DNA of 17,382 nucleotides from NCBI GenBank assembly GCA_031290205.1, contig JAITNZ010000167.1:1-17382 (forward strand), in the 5' to 3' direction. Below are positions 7,014 to 13,702 of this stretch, piece after piece. This stretch comes from Spirochaetaceae bacterium (GTDB taxonomy: Bacteria; Spirochaetota; Spirochaetia; Treponematales; Breznakiellaceae). Each line of letters starts with the position of its first letter. Position 1 is the first letter of the stretch. Under the pieces are notes generated by a model that searched no databases, had not been told where the DNA came from, and saw nothing but the letters and a program-made list of their open reading frames with translations. The position numbers were made by a program, and so were the translations under genes.

Positions 7014-7509
7014 GAGGGCTTCCCGACGAACTGGCTATGTGTTGGGGTTATTGGCTAACAGCAAAGCCTTTACAGTAAGCCCCCTACGGTAAAGTGCGCG
7101 GCAAGGAGCATGGCAGCGAGCGCTGGCGCGTAAGCGCTTGTGCCGCTGACCGAGAAAGCCTTCCCCCTGTCCATGCGGGGAGGGCTTTTCGACGAGTTGG
7201 GTGGGCGTTGGGGTTATTGGCTAACAGTAAAGCCTTTACAGTGAAACCCTACAAGAAAACCCGAAGGTAGAGTGCGCGGCAAGGAGCATGGCAGCGAGCG
7301 CTGGCGCGTAAGCGCTTGTGCCGCGTACCTGAGAAAGCCTTCCCCCTGTCCATGCGGGGAGGGCTTTTCGACGAGTTGGGTGGGCGTTGGGGTTGCTGGC
7401 TTACAGTGAAGCCTTTACAGTGAAACCCTACAAGAAAACCTGAAGGTAGAGTGCGTGGCTAGGAGCATGGCAGCGCGTATGCGCGTACCTGAGAAAGGCT
7501 TCCCCCTGT
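7014..7509. repeat. Three tandem copies of a 150-180 bp structured unit
   Basis: Units begin with GAGGGCTT at 7014, 7180 and 7359. Shared blocks are GTTGGGGTT-NNTGGCT, AAGCCTTTACAGT, AGTGCGYGGC, AGGAGCATGGCAGCG, and GAGAAAG-CTTCCCCCTGT. In units 1 and 2 CGCGGCA pairs with TGCCGCG (perfect in unit 2) around an inner AGCGCT/AGCGCT hairpin. Unit junctions form terminator-like hairpins, AAAGCC-TTCCCC with GGGG-A-GGGCTTT followed by T (7155-7189, 7334-7368). Unit 3 lacks the inner hairpin half. No frame is conserved among units, so the element is non-coding. Confidence 0.75.
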
Positions 7510-7641
7510 GTTAATCTGTGTGTATCTGTGGACATGCTTCTTCCGTATTTTCAAATTGGACGCGAATGCACACGAATAATCATAAAATTTCATTATGAAT
7601 TTGCAATTTCATCGCGTTATTCGCAGACTTTTTTCTGCATC

Positions 7642-7671
7642 AATCCGCAAAATCTGCGGATTTTCTTGATT
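7642..7671 (+). terminator. Terminator-like hairpin upstream of the DUF3782-like gene
   Basis: AATCCGCA (7642-7649) pairs perfectly with TGCGGATT (7655-7662) across a 5-base loop and is followed by a T-rich stretch. It would end transcription coming from the repeat array, consistent with that array being transcribed. Confidence 0.5.
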
Positions 7672-7715
7672 TTTCTATTTTAATGCGCTCGCCCTGTGCA
7701 ACAGGCTACGAGGGC

Positions 7716-7743
7716 TTGCTTTTTTGCGGGAATCGTGTAGAAT
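7716..7743 (+). promoter_or_regulatory. Promoter of the DUF3782-like gene
   Basis: TTGCTT (7716-7721), a 16-base spacer and TAGAAT (7738-7743) form a plausible sigma-70 promoter, with GAGGAG serving as ribosome binding site just before the ATG at 7762. Confidence 0.5.
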
Positions 7744-7761
7744 GAATGTGAGGAGCGTATC

Positions 7762-8397
7762 ATGGGAAAAATGATAGAGCAAACACGGCAGCCTCAGCGG
7801 GGCTTGACCTTCGACGACGTCTGGGCGGCAATGATGGAAACTGACCGGAAGTTTCAGGAAACGGACCGGAAGTTTCAGGAAACGGACCGGAAGTTTCAGG
7901 AAAGCAAAGTCGAGTATGACAAGCGGCAGAAGAAACTGGACGCGCAGATTGATAAGTTGGGTAAGCAGTTGGGGGGGCTGCATAGGTCTGTGGGCGAACT
8001 TATCGAAACGCTCATTGCGTCACGGCTTTGGAAAAAATTCCCCAAGTACAAATTCAACAGGGTTTTTCAGCGTATCAAGATTTTAGATAACAACAACGAA
8101 CCGGTTACCGAAATCGATATTCTACTGTCAGACGACGAATGGGCTATGACAGTGGAGGTGAAACGGGAGCCTGACAAGAACGATGTGAAACACCACCTGA
8201 AACGAATGAAAATAATGCGTGAATACTCACTGAATGAAATAAAAGGGAAAAAACTATTGGGAGCGATAGCCGGCGGAGTGGTTTCACCCGAAGTGCGTGA
8301 GTGCGCGCAGCAGAGCGGGTTCTATGTGCTTGAACTGAATGGTGAACAGGTGAGCCTGATTAAATCGCCCGAGGGCTTCGTCCCACTACAGTGCTAG
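7762..8397 (+). CDS. DUF3782 / PD-(D/E)XK nuclease-like protein with heptad repeats
   Basis: A 211-residue protein with an N-terminal coiled coil and a C-terminal domain resembling PD-(D/E)XK nucleases. The coiled coil holds three exact heptads ETDRKFQ (26-46), continued by charged heptads to about residue 70. The nuclease-like core shows an upstream acidic residue (E79 or E82), D119 in EID, and E132-x-K134 in VEVK, the spacing expected for this superfamily. I recognise it as DUF3782-like, a family abundant in some treponemes and cyanobacteria; its function is unknown and a restriction or DNA-repair role is only inferred from the fold. A GAGGAG ribosome binding site supports the start. The DUF2589-like gene follows after 51 bp, possibly co-transcribed. 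Confidence 0.7.
   Translation: MGKMIEQTRQPQRGLTFDDVWAAMMETDRKFQETDRKFQETDRKFQESKVEYDKRQKKLDAQIDKLGKQLGGLHRSVGELIETLIASRLWKKFPKYKFNRVFQRIKILDNNNEPVTEIDILLSDDEWAMTVEVKREPDKNDVKHHLKRMKIMREYSLNEIKGKKLLGAIAGGVVSPEVRECAQQSGFYVLELNGEQVSLIKSPEGFVPLQC
7837..7899 (+). repeat. Three 21-bp in-frame tandem repeats
   Basis: Three 21-bp units encode ETDRKFQ three times; the last two units are identical and the first differs by one base. Copy number change would add or remove whole heptads of the coiled coil without breaking the frame. Confidence 0.9.
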
Positions 8398-8448
8398 GGT
8401 TCTGCAAGAACGTCAGCGGGGCGCGCCTGACCTAAAGGAGAAAACAAA

Positions 8449-8892
8449 ATGGGTATTGGCGATAAATTAGTCGGGCACCCGATGGCGGAGCTTCTCGGTG
8501 TGCCGCTTACTGCGGCTTGCGAGGCGCAGACAAAACTGGCAATAGAACAGCATGGTTTTATTCAAAGCATAACGCTCGATCCGGCGAAAATTGAAGAAGC
8601 AAAAAAAACGAAATCATTGGAGTATAAGCTCCAGTGTCAGGTGGCGGACAAGGATGGGAAAATAACGACCGTTGACGTACAAGCGCAAGCGCCCTTATTC
8701 GGGCTCGTGCCGGTGCCTTCGTTGCTCATTGATGATGTCAACATCAAATATCAGATGGAAGTATCGGCAACGGAAAAAATAGATGAAAAAACGCAGGCTG
8801 AGCTCGATAGGGAAGCTATTCAGCACAGAGAATTGCAAGACGAAATCCGCTCTAAATTGGAGCAATTATCCATAAAAACTTACAAGAACTAA
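8449..8892 (+). CDS. DUF2589-like protein
   Basis: A 147-residue protein of unknown function. The N-terminal part, with LVGHPMAELLGVPLTAACEA and then TKLAIEQHGFI, matches the pattern of DUF2589 proteins (a GxPL-x-A-x-x-EAQ motif), and so does the middle pattern of short beta strands ending in PLFGLVPVPSLLIDDVNI. The C-terminal 35 residues are charged and helical. No signal peptide or membrane segment is seen. AAAGGAG lies 8 bases before the ATG, an excellent ribosome binding site. It lies 51 bp after the nuclease-like gene on the same strand; the pairing may be functional but nothing in the sequence proves it. The gene converges with the ATP synthase cluster. Confidence 0.6.
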   Translation: MGIGDKLVGHPMAELLGVPLTAACEAQTKLAIEQHGFIQSITLDPAKIEEAKKTKSLEYKLQCQVADKDGKITTVDVQAQAPLFGLVPVPSLLIDDVNIKYQMEVSATEKIDEKTQAELDREAIQHRELQDEIRSKLEQLSIKTYKN

Positions 8893-9000
8893 AAAATGAT
8901 GTCTGATTCCTTTTTTTGCGACGGGTTCCCCTGTGGTCGGGGCTGAGCATCCCATTCCCATACATACGATTGCCAGCGCGAACGCCGACAATCTCGTCAA
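8866..9000 (-). pseudogene. Possible small lipoprotein or remnant
   Basis: A minus-strand frame reads like a lipoprotein signal: TRLSAFALAIVCMGMGC followed by SAPTTGEPVAKKG. The cysteine is in lipobox-like position (residue 18 of 44). Only a TTG codon at 9000 is available as start and no ribosome binding site is obvious. The frame begins 11 nt after atpH and its 3' end overlaps the DUF2589-like gene. It could be a decayed entericidin-like gene or chance. Confidence 0.25.
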
Positions 9001-9011
9001 AAATTTCGTTT

Positions 9012-9584
9012 TTAGAAGAATTCTCTTTCTCTATGCGTGAGTTTTTCCGTCAGTTGCTGTAACTCGCCTGCTATGCTGTAATCTTCCATCTCGCTGCCTA
9101 TGCTGAGGCGGCAGCCGCCGAGCAATTCCGGCATGAGCTTTACCTGTAAATGGACATCCTTGGCGCGCGTTCGCGTTTTCAGCGTTGCCACAAGCGATTC
9201 GAGGAAGGCGCGCTCCGGCTGTGTTGCGGCGTCGAGGCGGACAGTGAGGACGCTCGCGCGCGTTTCCGCCAAGCGTGTGATTTCTTCGATTATCTGTCCG
9301 AGCTCGTGGATTTCCCCGCGCTTAATCAAGAGGAAGACGAGCGCCCGCGCCGCTTCGATGCCGCCGGACTTCTGGTAAGCGGCTGCCTCGATCGCCTTGC
9401 CAAGAAGCCTGTCCATCTCGGTGGCGCAACGTAAGCCGGATATGTTGCCGGGCATTTTTGTAATATTTTGAGCGATGACGGCGAGAAAGGCAAGCGCCTC
9501 ACGACAGTCGCTGCCTATGCCGTCGTCGGTTGCGGCGGCGGTAAAGTGGAGGAAGGCTTCCGCCCAGCGTGCCTTGGGGAACAT
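9012..9584 (-). CDS. atpH: ATP synthase F1 delta subunit
   Basis: A 190-residue delta (OSCP) subunit linking the peripheral stalk to F1. The start MFPKARWAEAF matches the family's usual opening (x-RYAxALF) and its ATG shares an A with the atpF stop (TGATG), which decides for 9584 over the ATG at 9620. The C-terminus carries the signature: MPELLGGCRLSIGSEMEDYSI and then GELQQLTEKL corresponds to the pattern x-P-x-L-x-G-G-x-x-x-x-I-G plus D-x-S. Length is normal. It is the last gene of the cluster: no atpA, atpG, atpD or atpC follows, and the next genes are on the opposite strand. The middle part is divergent, as is common for delta. Confidence 0.85.
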   Translation of the reverse strand: MFPKARWAEAFLHFTAAATDDGIGSDCREALAFLAVIAQNITKMPGNISGLRCATEMDRLLGKAIEAAAYQKSGGIEAARALVFLLIKRGEIHELGQIIEEITRLAETRASVLTVRLDAATQPERAFLESLVATLKTRTRAKDVHLQVKLMPELLGGCRLSIGSEMEDYSIAGELQQLTEKLTHREREFF

Positions 9585-10090
9585 CAGGGGCGCCGCCCTG
9601 ACGACTGCGAGAGCGCGCATTCAGTCAACGCCTGCTCGGAAAGGCGCAGGGCGTCCTCGCCGGCAATTTCACGCTTCAAGAGTTTTGCCGCCGCCGCAAG
9701 GACGAGCTGCGAAGCCTCTGCCTTAAAGGCAAAGGACGCTGCCTGCCGCTCCGCCGCTATCTGTTTTTGCGCCGCTGCAATGAGGGCGGCAGCCTCCGAC
9801 CGGGCATCGGCAACCATCTGCGCAGAGCGCTTTTCCGCATTCTCCCGCGCTGTCTTGAGGATTAGCGCCGCTTCCCCTTCAGCGTGTTTCAGCTTTTCTT
9901 GGTAAGCGCTCAGCAACGACGCGGCATCTTCCCTATCCCGCGCCGACTTCTCTAACTCAGCTTTGATCTTCGCAGTGCGCGCTGCAATAAATTGAGTGAC
10001 GGGCTTGAAAAAAATCGCCTTGAGGACAAAAAAGAGAAGCGCCAGATTGATAAGCGTGATAACGATAGTTATCGGGTCAAAATTGAGCAT
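9584..10090 (-). CDS. atpF: ATP synthase F0 b subunit
   Basis: A 168-residue b subunit forming the peripheral stalk. One N-terminal membrane helix (about residues 7-28, ITIVITLINLALLFFVLKAI) is followed by FFKPVTQFIAAR and a long alanine/glutamate/lysine-rich helix typical of the b dimer. The ATG at 10090 follows atpE by 14 nt; no Shine-Dalgarno is visible, so coupling with atpE is likely. Only one b gene is present, so the stalk is presumably a homodimer. The stop overlaps the atpH start by one base. Confidence 0.9.
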   Translation of the reverse strand: MLNFDPITIVITLINLALLFFVLKAIFFKPVTQFIAARTAKIKAELEKSARDREDAASLLSAYQEKLKHAEGEAALILKTARENAEKRSAQMVADARSEAAALIAAAQKQIAAERQAASFAFKAEASQLVLAAAAKLLKREIAGEDALRLSEQALTECALSQSSGRRP

Positions 10091-10104
10091 GGTATGCGGC
10101 GCCG

Positions 10105-10332
10105 CTAAATCTTGGCATAGAGCAGAAACGCGATAACTAAACCGTAGATTGCCGTCGATTCGGCAAGGGCGACGCCGACAAAATAAAACGGCAGCATCTT
10201 CGGCTGGGCTTCCGGCTGGCGGGCGATGGACTGTAAGAGTCCCGCCGTCGCTATGCCGATACCGATACCCGCGCCAAGCCCCGTAACTACGGCAATCGCC
10301 GCACCGATAGCGGCAAACATTGATACATTCAT
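10105..10332 (-). CDS. atpE: ATP synthase F0 c subunit
   Basis: A 75-residue c-ring subunit with two membrane helices. Helix 1 carries GAGIGIGIATAG, the polar loop is ARQPEAQPK (38-45), and helix 2 has the ion-binding E58 in LAESTAIYGLVIAF. S59, T60 and Y63 match the Na+-binding pattern of sodium c-rings, but the helix 1 position that is Gln in those proteins is Ile (I25 by my alignment), so the ion, H+ or Na+, is undecided. An AAGGAG ribosome binding site sits 8 bases before the ATG. A 235-bp spacer with GC-rich hairpins separates it from atpB, an unusual gap inside an ATP synthase operon. Confidence 0.95.
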   Translation of the reverse strand: MNVSMFAAIGAAIAVVTGLGAGIGIGIATAGLLQSIARQPEAQPKMLPFYFVGVALAESTAIYGLVIAFLLYAKI

Positions 10333-10469
10333 TCTTATTACTCCTTTTATATATGTAAAATTGGTGAGGAACGGGGGAAGATTTTTGGTTGAAATTCTTT
10401 CTCACGCCTCATTCACTCACCACTGATAATCCATTATCCATCATCCGTCCATCCTTCATTACCCATCTT

Positions 10470-10551
10470 GGGGGGCGTTGCGGGGGGGCTCCCCCGCTGG
10501 GGGGGTAGCGTAAAAGCCGTAAGGCTTTGAAGCGGGGGGGGCTCTCCCCCC
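10470..10551 (-). repeat. Composite GC-rich hairpin repeat, copy 2 (between atpB and atpE)
   Basis: Reading the minus strand: a G-run hairpin (10551-10534), an AAAGCC-TTAC-GGCTTT hairpin (10528-10513), then a tail (10506-10470) with CAGCGGGGGA and GCAACGCCCCC. The order and the tail match the copy at 2524-2612. Lying between atpB and atpE in the transcript, it could change mRNA stability and the ratio of subunit a to c. Confidence 0.65.
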
Positions 10552-10567
10552 TACTCCCTATTCCCCA

Positions 10568-11347
10568 TCATGCCTTCTCTACCTCGCAGGCTTCCGAAAT
10601 ATATAATACTGATAGAAATACAAATATCGCCGCTTGGAGGATGCCGTCGAAAAAATCAAAGTAGAGGGAAAAGAGCGCCGGTAGTCCGAGCGGCTCGAGT
10701 CCGGTAATTAGTATCATCAGTATCATGCCGCCGAGTATGTTGCCGAAGAGCCGGAGGCTGAGCGATAGAAGCCGCGTCCCGTATTCCATGATATTGAAGG
10801 GAAGCATGAAGGGCACCGGATAGGTAAGCTTCTTTAACCAGCCGAGCGGTCCTTTCGACGCAAAACCAAAAAATAGCGTGAAAAGGACGGTTATGACGGC
10901 AAGCGGCGCGGTAACATTGATGTCCCGCGTCGGCGGTTTGATGGCAAAAGGCGCTTTATACTCGTGCCCTAAAAACGAAAATTCAACTGGTGTGAGAAAG
11001 CCAATGATATTTGCCAAGAGGAGAAAAAGAAAAAGCGTCCCCATATAGGGTCCGAGAAAACGCGCCCAACGCCCGAACTGGTTTTTCGCAAAAGTATTCA
11101 GCGCCTCGACCGCCGCCTCGCTAAGGCTTTGTAGCCCCACCGGCACGAGGCTTTTTTTTGATGTGGCTACGAGCGCGAAACCGATAAGAATGAGCATGAT
11201 GAACCACGAAATCACGACGGTCTCGGTAATCGCAAGCCCGCGAGGGAACAGTTCCGCAAGCAAAGGGATTTTCCCCCACTGGTAGGCTGTCGGAATGACG
11301 AACACGGTCTTGTAGCTCAAATCTTCCATAGATGTTAAGGGTACCAT
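10568..11347 (-). CDS. atpB: ATP synthase F0 a subunit
   Basis: A 259-residue a subunit with about five membrane helices that forms the ion half-channels beside the c-ring. The essential arginine is R199 in LSLSLRLFGNILGG, and the final helix carries Q238 in GILQAAIFVFLSVLYI. PPTRDINVTAPLA (138-150) is a typical family segment. ATG at 11347 is given, but ATG at 11329 is a real alternative: a TTGACA lies at 11366-11361 with a weak -10 (TACCCT) at 11343-11338, which would place the first ATG inside the promoter. Neither start has a good ribosome binding site. No atpI precedes it; the upstream neighbour is an XRE regulator on the same strand, 44 bp away. Confidence 0.92.
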   Translation of the reverse strand: MVPLTSMEDLSYKTVFVIPTAYQWGKIPLLAELFPRGLAITETVVISWFIMLILIGFALVATSKKSLVPVGLQSLSEAAVEALNTFAKNQFGRWARFLGPYMGTLFLFLLLANIIGFLTPVEFSFLGHEYKAPFAIKPPTRDINVTAPLAVITVLFTLFFGFASKGPLGWLKKLTYPVPFMLPFNIMEYGTRLLSLSLRLFGNILGGMILMILITGLEPLGLPALFSLYFDFFDGILQAAIFVFLSVLYISEACEVEKA

Positions 11348-11391
11348 CTGCTCGAGAGTGTGTCAATACGGCTCGCCGGACAGAGAAATCC

Positions 11392-11718
11392 TCATTCTTG
11401 TCCTCGCATCAAATTCTTCAAAACCGGCGTAAGCGCTTTTTCAAGCGCTTCCAAAATCTGGGTCTTATACCCTTCGAACTCTTCTTCTTTCTTTTCGGGA
11501 AGATTATCTGAAACATCCATGAAAAAAACGAGCGGATCTACCTGTAACGCGTCCGCTATCCGCTCAATAGTGGAGAGTTTCGGCACATTGCGATAAATTT
11601 CCATCAAACCAATATAACTGGTTGCCGTATCGCAGGCTTCCGCCAGCTTTTCCTGGGTAATCCCTTTCTGTTTGCGAATCCGTTTGATGTTGTCAATAAC
11701 CAATTTTTCTAAATCCAT
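11392..11718 (-). CDS. XRE-family helix-turn-helix regulator
   Basis: A 108-residue DNA-binding protein. A Cro/CI-type helix-turn-helix covers about 11-65 (IKRIRKQKGITQEKLAEACD then TATSYIGLMEIYRN, ending with the LSTIERIADALQV helix). The remaining 40 residues are charged and probably helical, possibly for dimer formation. The ATG at 11718 gives the normal spacing to the first helix; the longer frame from 11760 starts inside the operator region. There is no Shine-Dalgarno, so expression may be weak. It diverges from the PEGA/CsgG lipoprotein gene, and an inverted repeat in the shared space strongly suggests it regulates itself and that gene. A role in atpB expression is possible because atpB follows after 44 bp. 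Confidence 0.8.
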   Translation of the reverse strand: MDLEKLVIDNIKRIRKQKGITQEKLAEACDTATSYIGLMEIYRNVPKLSTIERIADALQVDPLVFFMDVSDNLPEKKEEEFEGYKTQILEALEKALTPVLKNLMRGQE

Positions 11719-11731
11719 AATATATAAATAT

Positions 11732-11802
11732 TGATATACTATTTTTAAGTCTATTGACATTTTTCATATAAGGTATATCATATTTGATATACAAATATAT
11801 CA
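11732..11802. promoter_or_regulatory. Operator cluster of the XRE regulator
   Basis: GTATATCA (11773-11780) and TGATATAC (11785-11792) form a perfect 8-bp inverted repeat with a 4-base spacer. Additional half-sites TGATATAC at 11732-11739 and ATATATCA at 11795-11802 flank it. The central repeat overlaps the -10 of the rightward promoter, as a repressor site would. Confidence 0.6.
11754..11781 (+). promoter_or_regulatory. Promoter of the PEGA/CsgG lipoprotein gene
   Basis: TTGACA (11754-11759), a 16-base spacer and TATCAT (11776-11781, 5 of 6) point to the lipoprotein gene, leaving a leader of about 110 bases before the GGAGG site. The -10 lies inside the inverted-repeat operator. Confidence 0.6.
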
Positions 11803-11897
11803 GTATTGCTGTAAATCCGAAAATCGTTCGCATTTACAGAGAGCTTTAGGATATTTTGATGTTTTATACAAATTTTTGTTTTTTTTTGGAGGATTTT

Positions 11898-12713
11898 ATG
11901 AAAAAAATGAGGATATTCGGCAATGTTCCTCGCGGAATTGCAGGTCTATCGGGGCTTTTGCTCGTTTTTCTCTGCGTTTTAGGCTGCGCTTCAACAACGC
12001 AAGTTAGGATTGATACAGAGCCCAACGGAGCCCTGGTCGCCGTTGACGGGAAACAGCTTGGGCGCGCGCCAATCATGACGCCGGTAAGTAATTTTATCGG
12101 TAGCCATCAAGCTACGGTAACGGCGGACAACGGGACTAGCCAGACCTTTACGCTCTCAAAAACGGTAAAGGGCACGAATATTGCGCTGGGGCTTTTGTTG
12201 AACCCTTTCGCGTTGCTTTGGTGCTACGGACCGGAGGAAAATCAGTTTTTTACGCTCAGCGGAATGTCAGGCAGCACTCAGTCTAGCTCAAGATCTGCAG
12301 CAAGGCAGTCTAATCCGGCAAATTCGTCCATGGACGGCGCTATTTCGACGATTGTCGATACCTTGATAGCGGATTTGCCTAAAAATAGCACGATTGCCGT
12401 GTTAAGTGTTTCCACAAGGGACAGAGAAACCGGCGCGTATATTATGGATGAGCTTGAATACCTCCTGGTTGATGCCCGTCAATTTAAGATGGTTGACCGG
12501 AAGACCGTTGACGCAATCAGACAAGAACAGAATTTCCAAACATCAGGTGATGTTGACGATAAATCAGCAGTCTCACTCGGTAAGATGCTCGGCGCAAGCC
12601 TTGTCATAACAGGAACGCTCACCGCGCGGGGAAACGCGCAACGCCTCAGCTTGAAAGCGCTGGATGTTAAAACCGCGCAGATTATCACGATGGTGCGTGA
12701 GGAGTTTAAGTAA
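11898..12713 (+). CDS. PEGA- and CsgG-domain lipoprotein
   Basis: A 271-residue predicted lipoprotein of the cell envelope. The signal peptide ends with VLGC (C30 lipidated), preceded by a strong hydrophobic stretch. A PEGA-like beta domain follows (about 34-90: VRIDTEPNGALVAVDGKQLG), then a hydrophobic patch (93-110), a serine-rich linker, and a CsgG/LpoB-like domain (about 150-271) with IAVLSVSTRDRETGAYIMDE, FKMVDRKTVDAIRQEQ and ALDVKTAQIITM. Proteins of this build are common in spirochaetes and act in envelope assembly or secretion; the exact role here is unknown. The start at 11898 is fixed by GGAGG at 11888-11892. Expression is likely controlled by the divergent XRE regulator. Confidence 0.82.
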   Translation: MKKMRIFGNVPRGIAGLSGLLLVFLCVLGCASTTQVRIDTEPNGALVAVDGKQLGRAPIMTPVSNFIGSHQATVTADNGTSQTFTLSKTVKGTNIALGLLLNPFALLWCYGPEENQFFTLSGMSGSTQSSSRSAARQSNPANSSMDGAISTIVDTLIADLPKNSTIAVLSVSTRDRETGAYIMDELEYLLVDARQFKMVDRKTVDAIRQEQNFQTSGDVDDKSAVSLGKMLGASLVITGTLTARGNAQRLSLKALDVKTAQIITMVREEFK

Positions 12714-12861
12714 AAAGCCGCCGACCCTCTACCTCGTCGAAAAGCCCGCTCGTCCTGCGATTTGTTGTCCGCTGACTCGCGCAACTTTGCAAAAACGCCC
12801 TTTTCAAAGTGAAGGCAAGGCAGAGTGCATCAGGCACAGCCTGTGGCGGCGCAGTACCGGC

Positions 12862-13701
12862 TCAAGTGGAGATAGCCGAGAATACTGCCGACGCATATCC
12901 GACAAATGAATCGGGGGGTGATTCGCCGGTTTCGCACATAAGATCGGCGCTTGTTGTATAGCCCAGTAAGTGCGCCGCGCACTGTGAAAAACCCAAGGCG
13001 CAGAGCACGGCGCCCGGCGAACAGGCTGAGTTTTCGTCTCTTGCCCGTTTCAGTATCTCTTCCGGATCGCCTGATTCGAATGCTTCGATAAATCGTTTGT
13101 CGTTTACCTCTTTTACCCATTGTAGCGCCGCCGCGCCTGAACCGTGTGCGGCAAAGTCATAGCAAGCGCCGTAATGCGTTAAATCGGTCGATGCAATCAC
13201 GGCAACCCGGCGTTGCAGGGCGGCGGCTTTTTCGCCGATGATCTTTCCCGCTTCAAAGGCGCGCATGCAGGCGGGAAGCCTCATCCAGATAAGACGCGCC
13301 ATGGGGAAAAAATAATGAACCGCAGGCAGTAGCACTTCGACGGTGTTATCCGCCGACATGTCCGCTTTGCCGTCCAACGCTCCCTGTAAATGCGAACGCA
13401 GCTCAGTATCAATTTTGAGCGCACCAAGCGGTGTTTGAATTTCATCTTCACAGGCAAATAGCACACTCGCATTAGACGGCAGATGCCCGCCCGCTACAAT
13501 AATGGTATCTATATCAGCATATAAAGATGCAATCGCCTGCGCGGCAAGCCTTCCTGAAAAAAACCATCCGGCATGGGGCGAGATGACCGCACGCGCCTCT
13601 GATGCGCCGCTTAACGAAAAATCTTGTAAAAATTCCTTCACCCCTTGTGCACGGTGCGGATACCAGCCCGAAGGTAGCATCATTTTACGAATTTTTTGCA
13701 T
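12862..13701 (-). CDS. amrB: MEMO1-family protein (AmmeMemoRadiSam protein B)
   Basis: A 279-residue MEMO-like protein, structurally related to class III extradiol dioxygenases; the family's biochemical role is unsettled, with a proposed partnership with AMMECR1 and a radical SAM enzyme. Visible signatures are SPHAGW with H43, GGH with H73, DNTVEVLLPAVHY (118-130) and STDLTHYG with H176. In the third motif the usual histidine before S-I-E-V is N119, so the metal site may be altered. FVGYASAVF near the end is typical. ATG at 13701 starts 1 nt after the BrxD-like stop, with GAGG at proper distance. The AMMECR1 and radical SAM partners are absent; its placement behind a defence-type ATPase is unusual. 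Confidence 0.82.
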   Translation of the reverse strand: MQKIRKMMLPSGWYPHRAQGVKEFLQDFSLSGASEARAVISPHAGWFFSGRLAAQAIASLYADIDTIIVAGGHLPSNASVLFACEDEIQTPLGALKIDTELRSHLQGALDGKADMSADNTVEVLLPAVHYFFPMARLIWMRLPACMRAFEAGKIIGEKAAALQRRVAVIASTDLTHYGACYDFAAHGSGAAALQWVKEVNDKRFIEAFESGDPEEILKRARDENSACSPGAVLCALGFSQCAAHLLGYTTSADLMCETGESPPDSFVGYASAVFSAIST

Positions 13702-13702
13702 A

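Noticed and set aside
7014..7509. CRISPR array
   Set aside because: Units are 150-180 bp, contiguous and variable in length, with no short direct repeats separated by unique spacers and no cas genes.
9468..9905. Plus-strand 145-residue frame opposite atpF and atpH
   Set aside because: Antisense shadow of two well-supported ATP synthase genes with composition expected from alanine-rich helices read backwards.
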